64,000 nt of DNA from Bradyrhizobium diazoefficiens USDA 110 (GCF_000011365.1 NC_004463.1:2528001-2592000); one strand, 5' to 3'. Shown: positions 21,056 through 30,506, numbered from the stretch's first letter. Translations and numbers: made by a program. Notes: generated from the sequence alone by a model not told the origin.

Positions 21056-21532
21056 ATGGCCGCAACCTCGCAATATCTGACGCTCGGACTCGCCGGCGAG
21101 ACGTTCGGCATCAGCATCCGCAACGTCCGCGAAATCCTCGACATGCGGCCGATCTCGCGGCTGCCGCATGCGCCGAACTTCCTGCTCGGCATGATCGACG
21201 TGCGCGGCAGCGGCTATCCAATCGTGGACCTCCGGACCAAGCTCGGCCTGCCGAGCGTGGCGACGACCGAGGCGACCCGCATCATCATCCTCGACGTGCC
21301 GATGAAGGACCGTCTGGTCGGTGTCGGCTTCGTCGCTGATTGCGTGTTCGAGGTCACCGACATCGACGAGCAGGCGATCGAGCCCATCCCCGAGGTCGGT
21401 GGCAAATGGCAATCCGACTACGCCGCCGGCATCGGCCGCAAGGGCGAGAAATTCGTCGTGATCTTCGATCTCGCCAAGCTGATGGCGCATGACGAGATCC
21501 CGGAAGGGCGCGATGCGCCCCGCGCCGCCTGA
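21056..21532 (+). CDS. cheW: Chemotaxis coupling protein CheW (second copy)
   Basis: A 158-residue CheW with YLTLGLAGETFGISIRNVREI, MRPISRLPHAPNFLLGMIDVRG and YPIVDLRTKLGLP. The C-terminal helix ends in a short acidic/Ala tail. It couples receptors to CheA and lies between the two mcp genes, 57 bases after the first. A GTG at 21026 extends the frame, but the ATG at 21056 gives the usual N-terminus. Its sequence is distant from the first CheW, pointing to an old duplication or separate acquisition rather than a recent copy. Confidence 0.93.
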   Translation: MAATSQYLTLGLAGETFGISIRNVREILDMRPISRLPHAPNFLLGMIDVRGSGYPIVDLRTKLGLPSVATTEATRIIILDVPMKDRLVGVGFVADCVFEVTDIDEQAIEPIPEVGGKWQSDYAAGIGRKGEKFVVIFDLAKLMAHDEIPEGRDAPRAA

Positions 21533-21592
21533 GTTTGCAAGAGTTAAGCATGGTCAAGCGTATGCCCCCCAATTCGAACCAACGAGATTGAC

Positions 21593-23398
21593 ATGAGATT
21601 TACCGTCAAAGCCAAGCTTGCCAGCGCCTTCGGCGTCGTCATCCTGCTCTCCATGATCGCCGGCGCGGTCGGCTATGTGAAGCTGTCGGACATGGTCGGC
21701 ACCACCGAGACTCTGGTTAGCCGCGCGGGCCGCATGGAAAAGGCCGCGGAACTCAAGGAAGGCATCCTGTTTCTGGTGCGCGCCGAAAAGAACTCGATCC
21801 TCGCGGCGACCGATGCTGAATACGATCAGTTCGTAGCCGACCTCGCCAAGAATCGCGAAGCGCTCGTCAAGTCCAAGGACGAGATCCACGCCGCCGCCAG
21901 CGAAGGCGGCAAGAAACTGATGGAGAGCTTCTCCACGGCGTTTGCCAAGCTGAGCGCCTATCAGGATGAGACGGTCAGGCTCGCGAAGTCCGACAAGCCG
22001 AAGGCCCTGGACCGTTCCATGCATGACGGCCGCAAGGTGGTCGCGGACGCGCTGGAAGCAGCCGACGGCTACATCAAGAACGTCAAGAAGAACATGGCGG
22101 AGCAGGCCGAGCAGTCCAAGCAGGACGGCGCCCGCGCCGAAATGCTGCTGATGAGTCTGGTCATTGCCTCGCTCCTGATCGCCGCTGTTGCCGCCACCTG
22201 GATCGCCCTCAACATCAGCCGCGCGCTGGCACAGGCCGTCGGCCTCGCCGACGCGGTGGCGATCGGCGATCTCAGCCGTAAGATCGAGTCGTCCAGCAAT
22301 GACGAGATCGGCGATCTCATCAAATCGCTGAATGCGATGACCGTGAACCTGAACGCCACTGCGGCCGTCGCCAACGAGATTGCGCAGGGCAATCTCATGG
22401 TTGAGGCCAAGCCGCAGTCGGACAAGGACACGCTGGGCCTTGCCCTCGAGCGCATGGTGGAAAAGCTCCGCCAGATCGTGTCGGAAGCTCTGACGGCGGC
22501 GCAGAACGTCTCTGCCGGCAGCCAGGAGCTTTCCGCGAGCGCCGAGCAGCTTTCGCAGGGCGCGACCGAGCAGGCCTCGTCAGCCGAGGAAGCCTCGTCC
22601 TCGATGGAGGAGATGGCCTCGAACGTGAAGCAGAACGCCGACAACGCCAACCAGACCGAGAAGATCGCCGCGCAGTCGGCCAAGGACGCGGAGGCCAGCG
22701 GCGCAGCCGTCGGACGCGCCGTCAACGCGATGCAGACCATCGCCGAGAAGATTACCATCGTGCAGGAGATCGCGCGCCAGACCGACCTGCTCGCGCTGAA
22801 CGCGGCGGTCGAAGCCGCGCGCGCCGGCGAGCACGGCAAGGGCTTTGCAGTCGTCGCTTCCGAAGTGCGCAAGCTTGCCGAGCGCAGCCAGGCTGCGGCG
22901 GCAGAGATCGGCACGCTCTCGACTGAAACAGTCAAGGTCGCCCAGGAAGCCGGCAATATGCTTGCCAAGCTCGTTCCTGATATCAAGAAGACCGCCGAGC
23001 TGGTCGAGGAGATCACCGCTGCCTGCCGCGAGCAGGACGTCGGTTCGGCCCAGATCAACCAGGCGATCCAGCAGCTCGACAAGGTCGGCCAGCAGAACGC
23101 CAGCGCTTCCGAGCAGGTGTCCTCGACCTCGGAGGAGCTCGCCTCGCAGGCCGAGCAGCTCCAGTCCACTATCGCTTATTTCCGCATCGAGCAGGGTGGA
23201 AAGGGCCGCGCGGCCGCACCGATCGACCGGGCGGTCAATCAGTTGCGCGCCAAGGCGGCCACCATGGCGGCCGTCGAGCGCCCGGCCAGGAAGCCGCCGG
23301 CCAAGCCCGCGCGTGCCATGAAGGTTGCGGGCGGCGGTGGCTTCGCCTTCGACATGAACGACGGCGAGGACGATCGGGACGCCGATTTCCAGCGCTAA
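21593..23398 (+). CDS. Methyl-accepting chemotaxis protein (second copy)
   Basis: A 601-residue receptor paralogous to the one at 19301. It has the same start ([14 protein letters not shown]), TM1, a diverged periplasmic helical bundle and TM2 near residues 186-206. It then carries an extra segment of about 39 residues ([20 protein letters not shown] and onward) that forms a second HAMP-like unit missing from its partner. From MVEKLRQIV to the hairpin tip and the acidic tail [12 protein letters not shown] the two proteins are almost identical. The different sensor halves suggest different ligands feeding the same CheA. A strong hairpin follows the stop. Confidence 0.95.
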   Translation: MRFTVKAKLASAFGVVILLSMIAGAVGYVKLSDMVGTTETLVSRAGRMEKAAELKEGILFLVRAEKNSILAATDAEYDQFVADLAKNREALVKSKDEIHAAASEGGKKLMESFSTAFAKLSAYQDETVRLAKSDKPKALDRSMHDGRKVVADALEAADGYIKNVKKNMAEQAEQSKQDGARAEMLLMSLVIASLLIAAVAATWIALNISRALAQAVGLADAVAIGDLSRKIESSSNDEIGDLIKSLNAMTVNLNATAAVANEIAQGNLMVEAKPQSDKDTLGLALERMVEKLRQIVSEALTAAQNVSAGSQELSASAEQLSQGATEQASSAEEASSSMEEMASNVKQNADNANQTEKIAAQSAKDAEASGAAVGRAVNAMQTIAEKITIVQEIARQTDLLALNAAVEAARAGEHGKGFAVVASEVRKLAERSQAAAAEIGTLSTETVKVAQEAGNMLAKLVPDIKKTAELVEEITAACREQDVGSAQINQAIQQLDKVGQQNASASEQVSSTSEELASQAEQLQSTIAYFRIEQGGKGRAAAPIDRAVNQLRAKAATMAAVERPARKPPAKPARAMKVAGGGGFAFDMNDGEDDRDADFQR

Positions 23399-23410
23399 GG
23401 CTCTCTGAGG

Positions 23411-23435
23411 GATCGGCCCCCACCGGGGGCCGATC
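23411..23435 (+). terminator. Strong hairpin after the second mcp
   Basis: GATCGGCCCCC-ACC-GGGGGCCGATC is a perfect 11-bp stem with a 3-base loop, 12 bases past the mcp stop and 89 bases before cheR. No T-run follows, so it may be a partial terminator or a processing site dividing receptor and adaptation genes. Confidence 0.6.
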
Positions 23436-23523
23436 TGTGATTGCGTAAACGTGTAGGATTCAAGATGGCCCGGGTGGCCCGACATTCAGTGCAGGCGGCC
23501 ATCTCGGACCGGGGCCGGCGACC

Positions 23524-24378
23524 ATGATGCCCGCCGTGCAGGACATGGCCGTGCATCTGTCGGACCGCCACTTCCGGACCATTGCCGAATTGATCGAGGG
23601 CCAGGTCGGCATCAAGCTGCCGCAAGGCAAGCGGCTGATGCTGGAGGGGCGGCTGCACAAGCGCGTGCGCGCGCTGAACTTCTCCGACCTCAACGAATAT
23701 GTCGACAACCTGTTCGGGGCGGAGCATTTCGACACCGAGCTCACCCATTTGATCGATGTGGTGACGACCAACAAGACCGACTTCTTCCGCGAGCCCCAGC
23801 ACTTCACTTTCATGCGGGACGTCGCAATCCCGGCCCTGCTCAAATTGCATGGACGGAAGAACGCGAACCTGAAGATCTGGAGCTCGGCGAGCTCCACCGG
23901 CATGGAAGCCTACACGACCGCGATGGTGCTGGACGACATGACGCGGAACGGCTCGCGGTTTCAGTACCGCATCCTCGGGACCGACATCTCGACCGCGGTG
24001 CTGCGCCTTGCCAAGACCGCGATCTACACCCGCGACGTTCTCGCGCCGGTGCCGGAGCCCTTCGTGAAGCGATACTTCCTGTCGTCGCGGGACAAGTCGC
24101 GCGGCGAGGTGCGGGTGGTGCCGGAATTGCGGCGCATGACGCATTTCATGCGGATGAACCTCATGGATGCGTCCTATCCCGTCGACCGCGACGTCGACAT
24201 CATCTTTTGCCGCAACGTCCTGATTTATTTCGAGCGCGAGACGCAGCGCAAGGTGATCGAGCAATTGTGCAGCCATTTGCGGCCCGGCGGCTATCTGCTG
24301 GTCGGACATTCGGAATCGATGATTCACAGTGCGGTGCCGGGTTTGAAGCAAGTTCAGCCAACCATTTTCAAGGTCTAG
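23524..24378 (+). CDS. cheR: Chemotaxis protein methyltransferase CheR
   Basis: A 284-residue CheR. It has an N-terminal helical domain ([20 protein letters not shown]), then the SAM-binding domain with [37 protein letters not shown] and [20 protein letters not shown], ending in [14 protein letters not shown]. It methylates receptor glutamates using SAM. The usual STGEEPYS motif reads STGMEAYT, so the first Glu and the Pro are replaced; the other core motifs are intact. The start may be the first or second of two adjacent ATGs. It is followed after 16 bases by cheB. Confidence 0.93.
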   Translation: MMPAVQDMAVHLSDRHFRTIAELIEGQVGIKLPQGKRLMLEGRLHKRVRALNFSDLNEYVDNLFGAEHFDTELTHLIDVVTTNKTDFFREPQHFTFMRDVAIPALLKLHGRKNANLKIWSSASSTGMEAYTTAMVLDDMTRNGSRFQYRILGTDISTAVLRLAKTAIYTRDVLAPVPEPFVKRYFLSSRDKSRGEVRVVPELRRMTHFMRMNLMDASYPVDRDVDIIFCRNVLIYFERETQRKVIEQLCSHLRPGGYLLVGHSESMIHSAVPGLKQVQPTIFKV

Positions 24379-24394
24379 CCGGAGCGCAACCAGA

Positions 24395-25486
24395 ATGCCG
24401 AGGGAGAAAGTTCGCGTGCTGATCGTGGACGATTCGGCGTCGGTGCGCCAAATCCTTCAGACGATCCTCAATGACGATCCGGACATCGAGGTGATGGGGA
24501 CCGCGTCCGACCCGTTCGCAGCCGCGCGCCGCCTCCAGAACGAGATCCCCGACGTCATGATCCTCGACATCGAGATGCCGCGCATGGACGGCATGACGTT
24601 CCTGCGCAAGATCATGGCGCAACGTCCGATCCCGGTGATCATCTGCTCCTCGCTGACCGAAGAAGGCTCGAACGTGATGTTCGAAGCGTTCGAGGCGGGC
24701 GCGGTCGACATCGTGCCGAAGCCGAAGATCGACACGCGGCAGGCGCTGCTCGAATGCTCCACGCGGCTGCGCGAGGCCGTCAAGTCGGCGGCGCGCGCCC
24801 GCGTGCGCCCGCGTGCGGAGCGCCGGGTGGTCGAGAAGAAGCTGACGGCCGACGCCATCATCCCGCCGCCGGTGCAGGGCAAGGTCCGGCCGACGACGGA
24901 GCGCATCGTGTGCATCGGCGCATCGACGGGCGGCACCGAAGCGCTCAACGACGTCCTCGAGATGCTGCCGCCGCACTGCCCTCCGCTTCTCATCGTTCAG
25001 CACATGCCGGCGGGGTTCACCGCGGCGTTTGCAAGACGTCTCGACAGCGTCTGCCAGATCCGGGTCAAGGAGGCCGAGGACGGCGAGCCGGTGCTGCCGG
25101 GCAGCGCCTATATTGCCCCGGGCGCCCGTCACATGCTGCTTCAGCGTATCGGGCTGCGCTACCAGATTGCGATCAAGGACGGTCCGCCGGTGTCGCGGCA
25201 TCGCCCCTCAGTCGACGTGCTGTTCCGCTCGGCGGCCCAGCACGCCGGCGCCAACGCGCTCGGCGTCATCATGACCGGCATGGGCGACGATGGCGCGCGC
25301 GGAATGCTGGAGATGCGCAAGCTCGGCGCCTCGACGCGAGCACAGGATGAAGACAGCTGCGTGGTGTTCGGCATGCCCAAGGAAGCCATCGCCCATGGCG
25401 GGGTCGAGAAGGTCGTGCCGCTGCACCATATTCCGCGCGAGATCATGCTCTGGTATCAGGCCGGGCACGTCGCGGTGGCAGGTTGA
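24395..25486 (+). CDS. cheB: Chemotaxis methylesterase/deamidase CheB
   Basis: A 363-residue CheB. The receiver has DD at residues 12-13 and phosphoacceptor Asp58 in [10 protein letters not shown]. The C-terminal esterase has the triad Ser177 (GASTGG), His203 (VQHMPAGF) and Asp298 ([10 protein letters not shown]). It removes methyl groups from receptor glutamates when phosphorylated by CheA. An Arg/Val-rich linker of about 30 residues joins the domains. It lies directly after cheR, and the next gene starts 5 bases after its stop, so the receptor-like protein downstream is part of the same operon. Confidence 0.96.
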   Translation: MPREKVRVLIVDDSASVRQILQTILNDDPDIEVMGTASDPFAAARRLQNEIPDVMILDIEMPRMDGMTFLRKIMAQRPIPVIICSSLTEEGSNVMFEAFEAGAVDIVPKPKIDTRQALLECSTRLREAVKSAARARVRPRAERRVVEKKLTADAIIPPPVQGKVRPTTERIVCIGASTGGTEALNDVLEMLPPHCPPLLIVQHMPAGFTAAFARRLDSVCQIRVKEAEDGEPVLPGSAYIAPGARHMLLQRIGLRYQIAIKDGPPVSRHRPSVDVLFRSAAQHAGANALGVIMTGMGDDGARGMLEMRKLGASTRAQDEDSCVVFGMPKEAIAHGGVEKVVPLHHIPREIMLWYQAGHVAVAG

Positions 25487-25491
25487 TTGCA

Positions 25492-27219
25492 ATGTCCGCC
25501 ATTCCGGCCACCACGCTCACTGAAGCGACCGCGGCGATCGAGGATGTCTCGTCGCGCATCGAGGATGTCTTTGCGCGCGTCGGTCGGGAGCTCGGTCGCG
25601 GCCACATCATCTTCAAGGAGCTGAACCAGGGCCTCGCCACGCTCTCCGAGGAGCTCTCCGGCGCCGAGATCGAGGGCGCCGCGACCGCGCTGCAGGAGAT
25701 CGCCGCGCGGCTCAGCGAGCTGGCGCAGACGCTGCCGGCCGAGAGCGCACTGCTTGCGACGATCGGCAAGAGTACGGAGGAGGCGTCCTCGCTGCTCAAA
25801 CCGCTGTTCAAGCACATCGGAATGATCACCATCATCGCGCGCAGCGCGCGGATCGAGGCGGCTTCGCTCGATGGCGACCGTGAAGGCTTTCTCGCCTTTA
25901 CGCAGGAAGCCTACGATCTCGGCAAGGCCGTGCAGCGCTCGATCGAGGGCTGCGCACGGGACCAGCAACGTCTGTCGGAAGCCGTTGCCACCGCCTCCGG
26001 CCGGCAGAAGGAGTTCGAGAGCCGTTACGGGAACCAGCTGGTCTCGGAGAGCGCCGAGCTCGGCGAGGCCTATGGCGGATTGCGCGACCAGCGCAGCAAG
26101 AGCAGCCATGTCGCCGATCTCGCCAGCGCCAGCACCAGGAAGATCGCCGAGGCGGTCGGCAGCGCGATCATTTCCTTGCAGGCCGGCGACAGTACGCGCC
26201 AGCGTCTCGAGCATGTCTGTCACGGTCTCGGTCTTGCGTCAGGACCTTCACCAAGCCTCGTTCCCGAACCCGTCACGAGCGATGACGGCGCGCGCGCCAT
26301 CTGCCTGTTGCAGGCCGCCCAGCTGAGGGACGCCCAGCGCGAGTTCGGTGGCGACATCGGCCAGATCGTTCGCGCGCTGGCGGCTATCTTGAATGATGCG
26401 GCCAGCGTCGTAGGCCACGGCCGCACCCTGTTCGGCGGTGAGGATGGCGGCTCGTCGTCGTTCCTGACGCGCATCAAGCAGATATTGGCGCATGCCTCGA
26501 CCCTGATCGCCACCTGCGAGGGCGCCGGCCGTGCGGTCGATGACGCGCTGGCCATTGTCGAGGATACGCTGGCGAAATTTCGCCAGGCGATCGCCGGGCT
26601 CGCCGATGCGACCGTCGACATCACCCTGATCGGGATGAATGCCGGTCTCAAGGCAAGCCATCTCGGCAGCCGCGGCAGCGCCTTCGTCGTGATCGCCAAC
26701 GAGCTCAAGGCGACTGCGGACCAGGTTTCGGCGGGGGCGGGGCGCCTCCGGCCCGTGCTCGACGGTATCGAGCGCTCGGCCAAGGCACTGAAGGAGCTTC
26801 GCGTGCAGGGCGATCCCACGCAGCTTGCCAACCTCGAGCCGCAGATCCTCCAGGCGCTGCGCGAGGTCGAGGCCGGCAACGAACGGCTCGACAAGCTGAT
26901 GAGCCGGCTCGTCGACGAGGGAGCGGAATTCGAGAGCCTGATGAATTCGGCGCAAGGCCTGATGAGCAAGCTCGGCGAAAGCTCCGCGACTTTGCCTGCG
27001 GTGGCCGCGCGCCTCGAGACTGCGAGTGCGGTCGCCCGGCGGCCGCAACCGGGTGCGCAGGACGAGGCCATGCTCGACGATCTCTTCGCGCGCTACACGA
27101 TGGAGCGCGAGCGGGACGTCCACCGGGAGTTCCTGCAAACGCTCGGGCTTGCGTCGGTCGCCGCCACGCGGCGCGTCGAGGCGGTCGAGACCGCCGACGA
27201 CGGCATAGAATTGTTTTGA
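25492..27219 (+). CDS. Soluble methyl-accepting-chemotaxis-like protein with degenerate hairpin tips
   Basis: A 575-residue, mostly alpha-helical protein without a membrane segment or signal peptide. It contains two blocks resembling the MCP hairpin tip. One is near residues 108-140 (IGMITIIARSARIEAAS, then REGFLAFTQEA). The other is near 377-410 (TLIGMNAGLKASHLGSRG, then SAFVVIANELKATADQ). Both depart from the canonical [13 protein letters not shown] tip, and the block between has repeated coiled-coil character. It starts 5 bases after cheB and ends the operon. It could be a cytoplasmic receptor, an array scaffold or an adaptation partner. No ligand domain is recognised. Confidence 0.75.
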   Translation: MSAIPATTLTEATAAIEDVSSRIEDVFARVGRELGRGHIIFKELNQGLATLSEELSGAEIEGAATALQEIAARLSELAQTLPAESALLATIGKSTEEASSLLKPLFKHIGMITIIARSARIEAASLDGDREGFLAFTQEAYDLGKAVQRSIEGCARDQQRLSEAVATASGRQKEFESRYGNQLVSESAELGEAYGGLRDQRSKSSHVADLASASTRKIAEAVGSAIISLQAGDSTRQRLEHVCHGLGLASGPSPSLVPEPVTSDDGARAICLLQAAQLRDAQREFGGDIGQIVRALAAILNDAASVVGHGRTLFGGEDGGSSSFLTRIKQILAHASTLIATCEGAGRAVDDALAIVEDTLAKFRQAIAGLADATVDITLIGMNAGLKASHLGSRGSAFVVIANELKATADQVSAGAGRLRPVLDGIERSAKALKELRVQGDPTQLANLEPQILQALREVEAGNERLDKLMSRLVDEGAEFESLMNSAQGLMSKLGESSATLPAVAARLETASAVARRPQPGAQDEAMLDDLFARYTMERERDVHREFLQTLGLASVAATRRVEAVETADDGIELF

Positions 27220-27368
27220 CGTCGGTGCCGTCGCGTCGCGCGCCGGCGGCAATTCGATGGATCGGGTTTTCGGGGCGTTAACCCTGCCGAAAGCGCTGGC
27301 GGTTTGGTCATTGTCGCGCCCCAGAGTTGGTTGCAAATACCCGTCAATTTTCACGCCGAGAAATTCGT

Positions 27369-27827
27369 ATGTTGAGAGACGGCAAATACGCTGCCTGGTT
27401 CAGGACGCCGCGCGGCCAGGGCACCGGCGTCGTGGATCTGATCGAGGGCCGGATCTCGGGTAGCGACAGCTTCTTCACCTATGGTGGCTCTTATCGTGTC
27501 AATGAGAAGCACTTCTCGGCCGTCTTGACCGTGAACCGGCACACCGATGGTCCGCCGAGCGTGTTCGGGCCGGACGAGGTCGAGGTCGATCTTGCGGGTG
27601 TGTGCAATGGCCTGGTCGCGACCTGCTCGGGCACGGCCAAGGAAGCACCCGACGTCAAATTCGAGGCGACGCTGATCTACAGCCAGGAAGATGCGCCTGC
27701 CGCCGACGCTCGATGCGCGGTCGTGAAGCTCAATGCCGACAAATTGCCCAAGAATCTCGACAGCCGCTCCCGGCCGCGCCATCCATTTGCGTCGCCCAAG
27801 GATACAGCAAAGGATCCCGCGTCTTAG
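27369..27827 (+). CDS. GrlR-like regulatory protein
   Basis: A 152-residue protein resembling the GrlR family. The beta-barrel N-terminus reads MLRDGKYAAWFRTPRGQGTG, followed by DLIEGRISGSDSFFTYGGSY and LTVNRH. GrlR in enteropathogenic Escherichia is a small lipocalin-like repressor that binds the GrlA activator of a type III secretion system. No GrlA-type gene or secretion gene is in this window, so the partner is unknown. The C-terminus is Arg/Pro-rich and probably disordered. The ATG at 27369 is preferred to an upstream GTG. It lies 149 bases after the che operon and is probably transcribed separately. Confidence 0.7.
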   Translation: MLRDGKYAAWFRTPRGQGTGVVDLIEGRISGSDSFFTYGGSYRVNEKHFSAVLTVNRHTDGPPSVFGPDEVEVDLAGVCNGLVATCSGTAKEAPDVKFEATLIYSQEDAPAADARCAVVKLNADKLPKNLDSRSRPRHPFASPKDTAKDPAS

Positions 27828-27936
27828 CTTTGCATTGACGCTGTTGTCGCGAAAACCCTTCGTCACCGCATTGCGGCAACCGTGCCTTTAGAGGTGAAAT
27901 CTAGGTTGAGGTCCATAACAAAAGACGGACAGGGAC

Positions 27937-28221
27937 ATGCCTCAAATCTGGATGACATATGACGAACTCGCGACGCTCAACGGCTGTAGTGCTGCCGAAG
28001 CCCGGCTTCAGGCGCAGCATCTGTCGCTCGATCGCCGCAAGAGTCGCGACGGTAACACCCGCGTCAAGCTGAACCTCGCCTTGATGGCCCGGTTCTTCGA
28101 GACCATTCGCGAAGCCGAATTCGGTCTCGATGATGCGATCGCGGCGTTGCGTGAAACCCATCGGCAGATGTCGGGAGTTCTCGCGACCCAGCAGGAAAGC
28201 CTCAGGCGCGGAGTGGCGTAG
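27937..28221 (+). CDS. Small putative HTH protein
   Basis: A 94-residue protein. Its N-terminus (WMTYDELATLNGCSAAEARLQAQ, interrupted by no gap, then RRKSRDGNTRVKLNL) resembles the short WxTYxELA helix-turn-helix found in many alphaproteobacterial small regulators. The rest is helical with a coiled-coil-prone FFETIREAEFGLDDA stretch. Binding of DNA is an inference. An AGG precedes the ATG. It follows the GrlR-like gene by 109 bases on the same strand and converges with the VanZ-like gene. Confidence 0.65.
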   Translation: MPQIWMTYDELATLNGCSAAEARLQAQHLSLDRRKSRDGNTRVKLNLALMARFFETIREAEFGLDDAIAALRETHRQMSGVLATQQESLRRGVA

Positions 28222-28243
28222 GTCCGCCGCGCCCTCGGCCGCG

Positions 28244-28609
28244 CTAAGACGGCGGCCTTGGCAGGAAAGCCAGGATGGTTTGGGCCAGAAGGACGCCGAC
28301 GGTGCCGCCGGCGGCCTTTTGCAGCACATCGATGAGCCGCGGATCACGATCCGGCGTCACCGCCTGCAAAACCTCGAGACCGACTGCAACGGCCACTACG
28401 AACGCGCAAGCCAGTTTGACGCGCCCCGGCAGCAGGAACGACAGCAGGAAGCCCAACAGGCCGTAGGCGCTGAAGCGCTCGATGACGACGACCGAGTAGG
28501 CCTCCGCATGGCCCATGAGCGCCGGCCTGCCCGCGAGCTTGGCCAGCGTGGCATAGATGATGAGCGCGAGGCAGATTCCGGCGGCTGCGATGAGATGGTT
28601 GCGGCGCAT
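28244..28609 (-). CDS. VanZ family membrane protein
   Basis: A 121-residue protein with four predicted membrane helices (near residues 5-25, 40-60, 64-82 and 100-117). The VanZ-like signature is the loop TPDRDPRLIDVLQKAAGG, with its Asp and Gly residues between helices 3 and 4, together with ERFSAYGLLGFLLSF. VanZ in enterococci gives mild teicoplanin resistance, but most family members have no known role. It seems to be a single-gene unit, convergent with the small HTH gene at 23 bases. Confidence 0.8.
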   Translation of the reverse strand: MRRNHLIAAAGICLALIIYATLAKLAGRPALMGHAEAYSVVVIERFSAYGLLGFLLSFLLPGRVKLACAFVVAVAVGLEVLQAVTPDRDPRLIDVLQKAAGGTVGVLLAQTILAFLPRPPS

Positions 28610-28753
28610 GGCGCCAACATAACCGGTCGGCCCGCTGGTCGCTTTCGAAAGCCAGGAACATCGTTAAGGTTCATAGACCTTCGCGGGCATGAACCGAGGT
28701 TCACGAGCGAACGGCAGAGACGGCCCATTTCGGCGGTTGCGCATCTGACGACG

Positions 28754-28909
28754 TCAAGCGTGGCGATGCAGTCGCGATTTCATGCTGAATTGGCTGGGGG
28801 CGTCATCAACTCGCCGGCTCCCCGGTCTTGTGACCCACAATCTCACGGCCACGAACAGGATGTTGATGCCAAGCCAGATCGACATCACGATCAGGAAAGA
28901 GCTTGCCAT
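28754..28909 (-). CDS. Small single-span membrane protein
   Basis: A 51-residue protein beginning MASSFLIVMSIWLG, with one hydrophobic helix (residues 4-24) and a basic C-terminal tail RPGSRRVDD. The ATG is supported by GGGAGG five bases upstream, although the frame runs further back. No family is recognised. The basic tail on the cytoplasmic side predicts an N-out, C-in orientation. Confidence 0.6.
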   Translation of the reverse strand: MASSFLIVMSIWLGINILFVAVRLWVTRPGSRRVDDAPSQFSMKSRLHRHA

Positions 28910-29090
28910 GGCGCCGCCTCCCGCATTCCTTTCGGGAACAATGCGGGGCGCGGTCGAGAGTTCCGGCTTTGCGGAGGGGCAGCCGATCGTCCCTGCCCAA
29001 ATTCTCGTCATTGACGAGCCGGGCCAGCCGGGTCAGGCACGAAGCCGCGCGCCTGACCGCATGACGAAGTCGTCGGCAGGAGGGCGACGT

Positions 29091-29342
29091 TCAGCGCCGA
29101 TTGTAGGACCAGCCCTTGTCGACATCGGTCGGGTAGTGGGCTGCGAAGTACGGATTCTTGAGGCAGTTTCGCGCAGGATCATAGATCCAGTCCGCGCACT
29201 CGCGGTAATTCAGAAATCTGCAATCGAAGCCAAAGGCACACCATGGCGCGCCATTCGGAAATCCGAACCGCACGGGGACTTGCGCCGACGCCATCGAGGG
29301 CAGAGCCAGGAGCAAAGCTACAGCCAGTGCGCGGGACAACAT
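29091..29342 (-). CDS. Small exported Cys-rich protein (DUF3551-like)
   Basis: An 83-residue preprotein with a signal peptide of about 20 residues (LSRALAVALLLALPSMASA). The mature part has four cysteines in PWCAFGFDC, YREC and NCLKNPYF, the spacing of the DUF3551 family that is expanded in Bradyrhizobium. A GGAGGA site seven bases upstream fixes the ATG at 29342 over an earlier in-frame ATG. It is probably a small periplasmic protein with two disulfides; the function is unknown. Confidence 0.75.
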   Translation of the reverse strand: MLSRALAVALLLALPSMASAQVPVRFGFPNGAPWCAFGFDCRFLNYRECADWIYDPARNCLKNPYFAAHYPTDVDKGWSYNRR

Positions 29343-29548
29343 GATCCATTCCTCCAACAAACGATCGGGCGGACATCGAAGCCCGTCGATGATCAATCTT
29401 CATCGCCGGCCAGCTTAACATCCAGGCGCGGAGAGATCGAGTGCGCTGAAGGCGTTCGGGCTGCGTCGATTGGCGGCTTTCCGCTCACCGGTCGATCGGG
29501 CAGGCGCGCACGTCCGTGAACTGTCGCGCACGGCCGGCGCGACGGACG

Positions 29549-29722
29549 CTAGGTCTTCTTGCTGCCCTTGGATTTGAGCGACAGGCCGAGACGCAAGGCC
29601 ATGCGCTTGATCGCATCGGGCGAGCGACCGAGAAGCTTTGCCGCCTCTTCCAGCGAAGTCGAAGACTTGGCCAACTCCATCAGCCGGCGGTCTTCCTTGA
29701 ACGACCAGGGCCTGCGCGCCAT
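29549..29722 (-). CDS. Small Myb/SANT-like helix-turn-helix protein
   Basis: A 57-residue basic protein, MARRPWSFKEDRRLMELAK followed by SLEEAAKLLGRSPDAIKRMA and a Lys-rich end. The Trp, the acidic EDRRL helix and the RSPDAIKRMA recognition-like helix resemble Myb/SANT-type small DNA-binding proteins. An ATG at 29734 is an alternative, but its GAGAGG would abut the start codon; from 29722 the spacing is 12 bases. Target sites are unknown. Confidence 0.65.
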   Translation of the reverse strand: MARRPWSFKEDRRLMELAKSSTSLEEAAKLLGRSPDAIKRMALRLGLSLKSKGSKKT

Positions 29723-29997
29723 AACCGAATTCATCCTCTCGTCGACACAACGACAAAGCCGCCAAGCGGACCCATGTTCGCTCGACGGCTTTGCTTGGGT
29801 GGGGCCGGGCTTGGGGCAGCCCGGTGTGAAGATGGATATGCGATCCCTCGGCATTCGCAACAAACAACGCGGATTAAGCTAACCGCTCAACCTTACCGCG
29901 ATGAAATCGGCGCGCGGCGCTCCGTAGTACCACGGTGTTTTTGTGAACCGCGGTCGATCCGCGCGCTCCGACAGCCGCGATCGAGGATGTTCTGTCA

Positions 29998-30186
29998 TCA
30001 TGTCCGGCTGTCGCGGAGCCCGCGGACGGCCTTCGCCAAGCCCGCTTTCGAAGCCTCGCGGGGACGCCGGCCGGGCTCGCGTCCGGCCTTGCCGGAATCC
30101 ACGGCGTCGCGGAGATCGTGGCCGAACCGATCCGCCACGAAGCCGGCCTCGTCGCGTACCCGTTGTGCGGAGCTGGGTCGCCGCAT
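29998..30186 (-). CDS. Possible small hypothetical protein
   Basis: An open frame for 62 residues, highly charged (EAGFVADRFGHDLRDA, then RPREASKAGLAKAVRG) with no Cys or membrane segment. The third codon positions are rich in G and C, as in neighbouring real genes, which is the main support. GAGG abuts the start codon, so initiation is uncertain. No family is recognised. Confidence 0.4.
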   Translation of the reverse strand: MRRPSSAQRVRDEAGFVADRFGHDLRDAVDSGKAGREPGRRPREASKAGLAKAVRGLRDSRT

Positions 30187-30506
30187 CCTCGACTGACGGG
30201 CGCCATACCCGGAGACATCATCTTGCAGCGATCACTTGATCTTGCCGCGATCACCTGCGCGCGATTGCAGAATCGTCGTCGCGGCGGCTGCGTCGCGCGG
30301 AATCAATTTGAATTGAATCACCGCGCGGTGTCGATCGCAACCGCTCCGAACGAGAAGCGATCCAATCGCGACGACGCGCAAGGTGCAAGCAAATCCCGAC
30401 AAGCAGCATTGCGCTTCGCTCAGACGACTCGTCACGAGATCGTCGAATTCGTTCGGCTATGTTCGCGCGAACGGCGAAGAACAAATCAAACAATCAGAAG
30501 ACCGAG
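30187..30506. other. 320-base region without a supported gene
   Basis: Open frames on both strands here lack good codon position bias and ribosome sites. The region is somewhat richer in A and T than its surroundings (for example AATCAATTTGAATTGAATC near 30300) and probably holds promoters for the flanking small genes. No strong hairpin was seen. Confidence 0.5.

Noticed and set aside
29874..30254. 126-codon open frame on the minus strand
   Set aside because: Codon positions show no bias. The overlapping 62-codon frame at 29998-30186 has better third-position GC, so only that one is listed, with low confidence.
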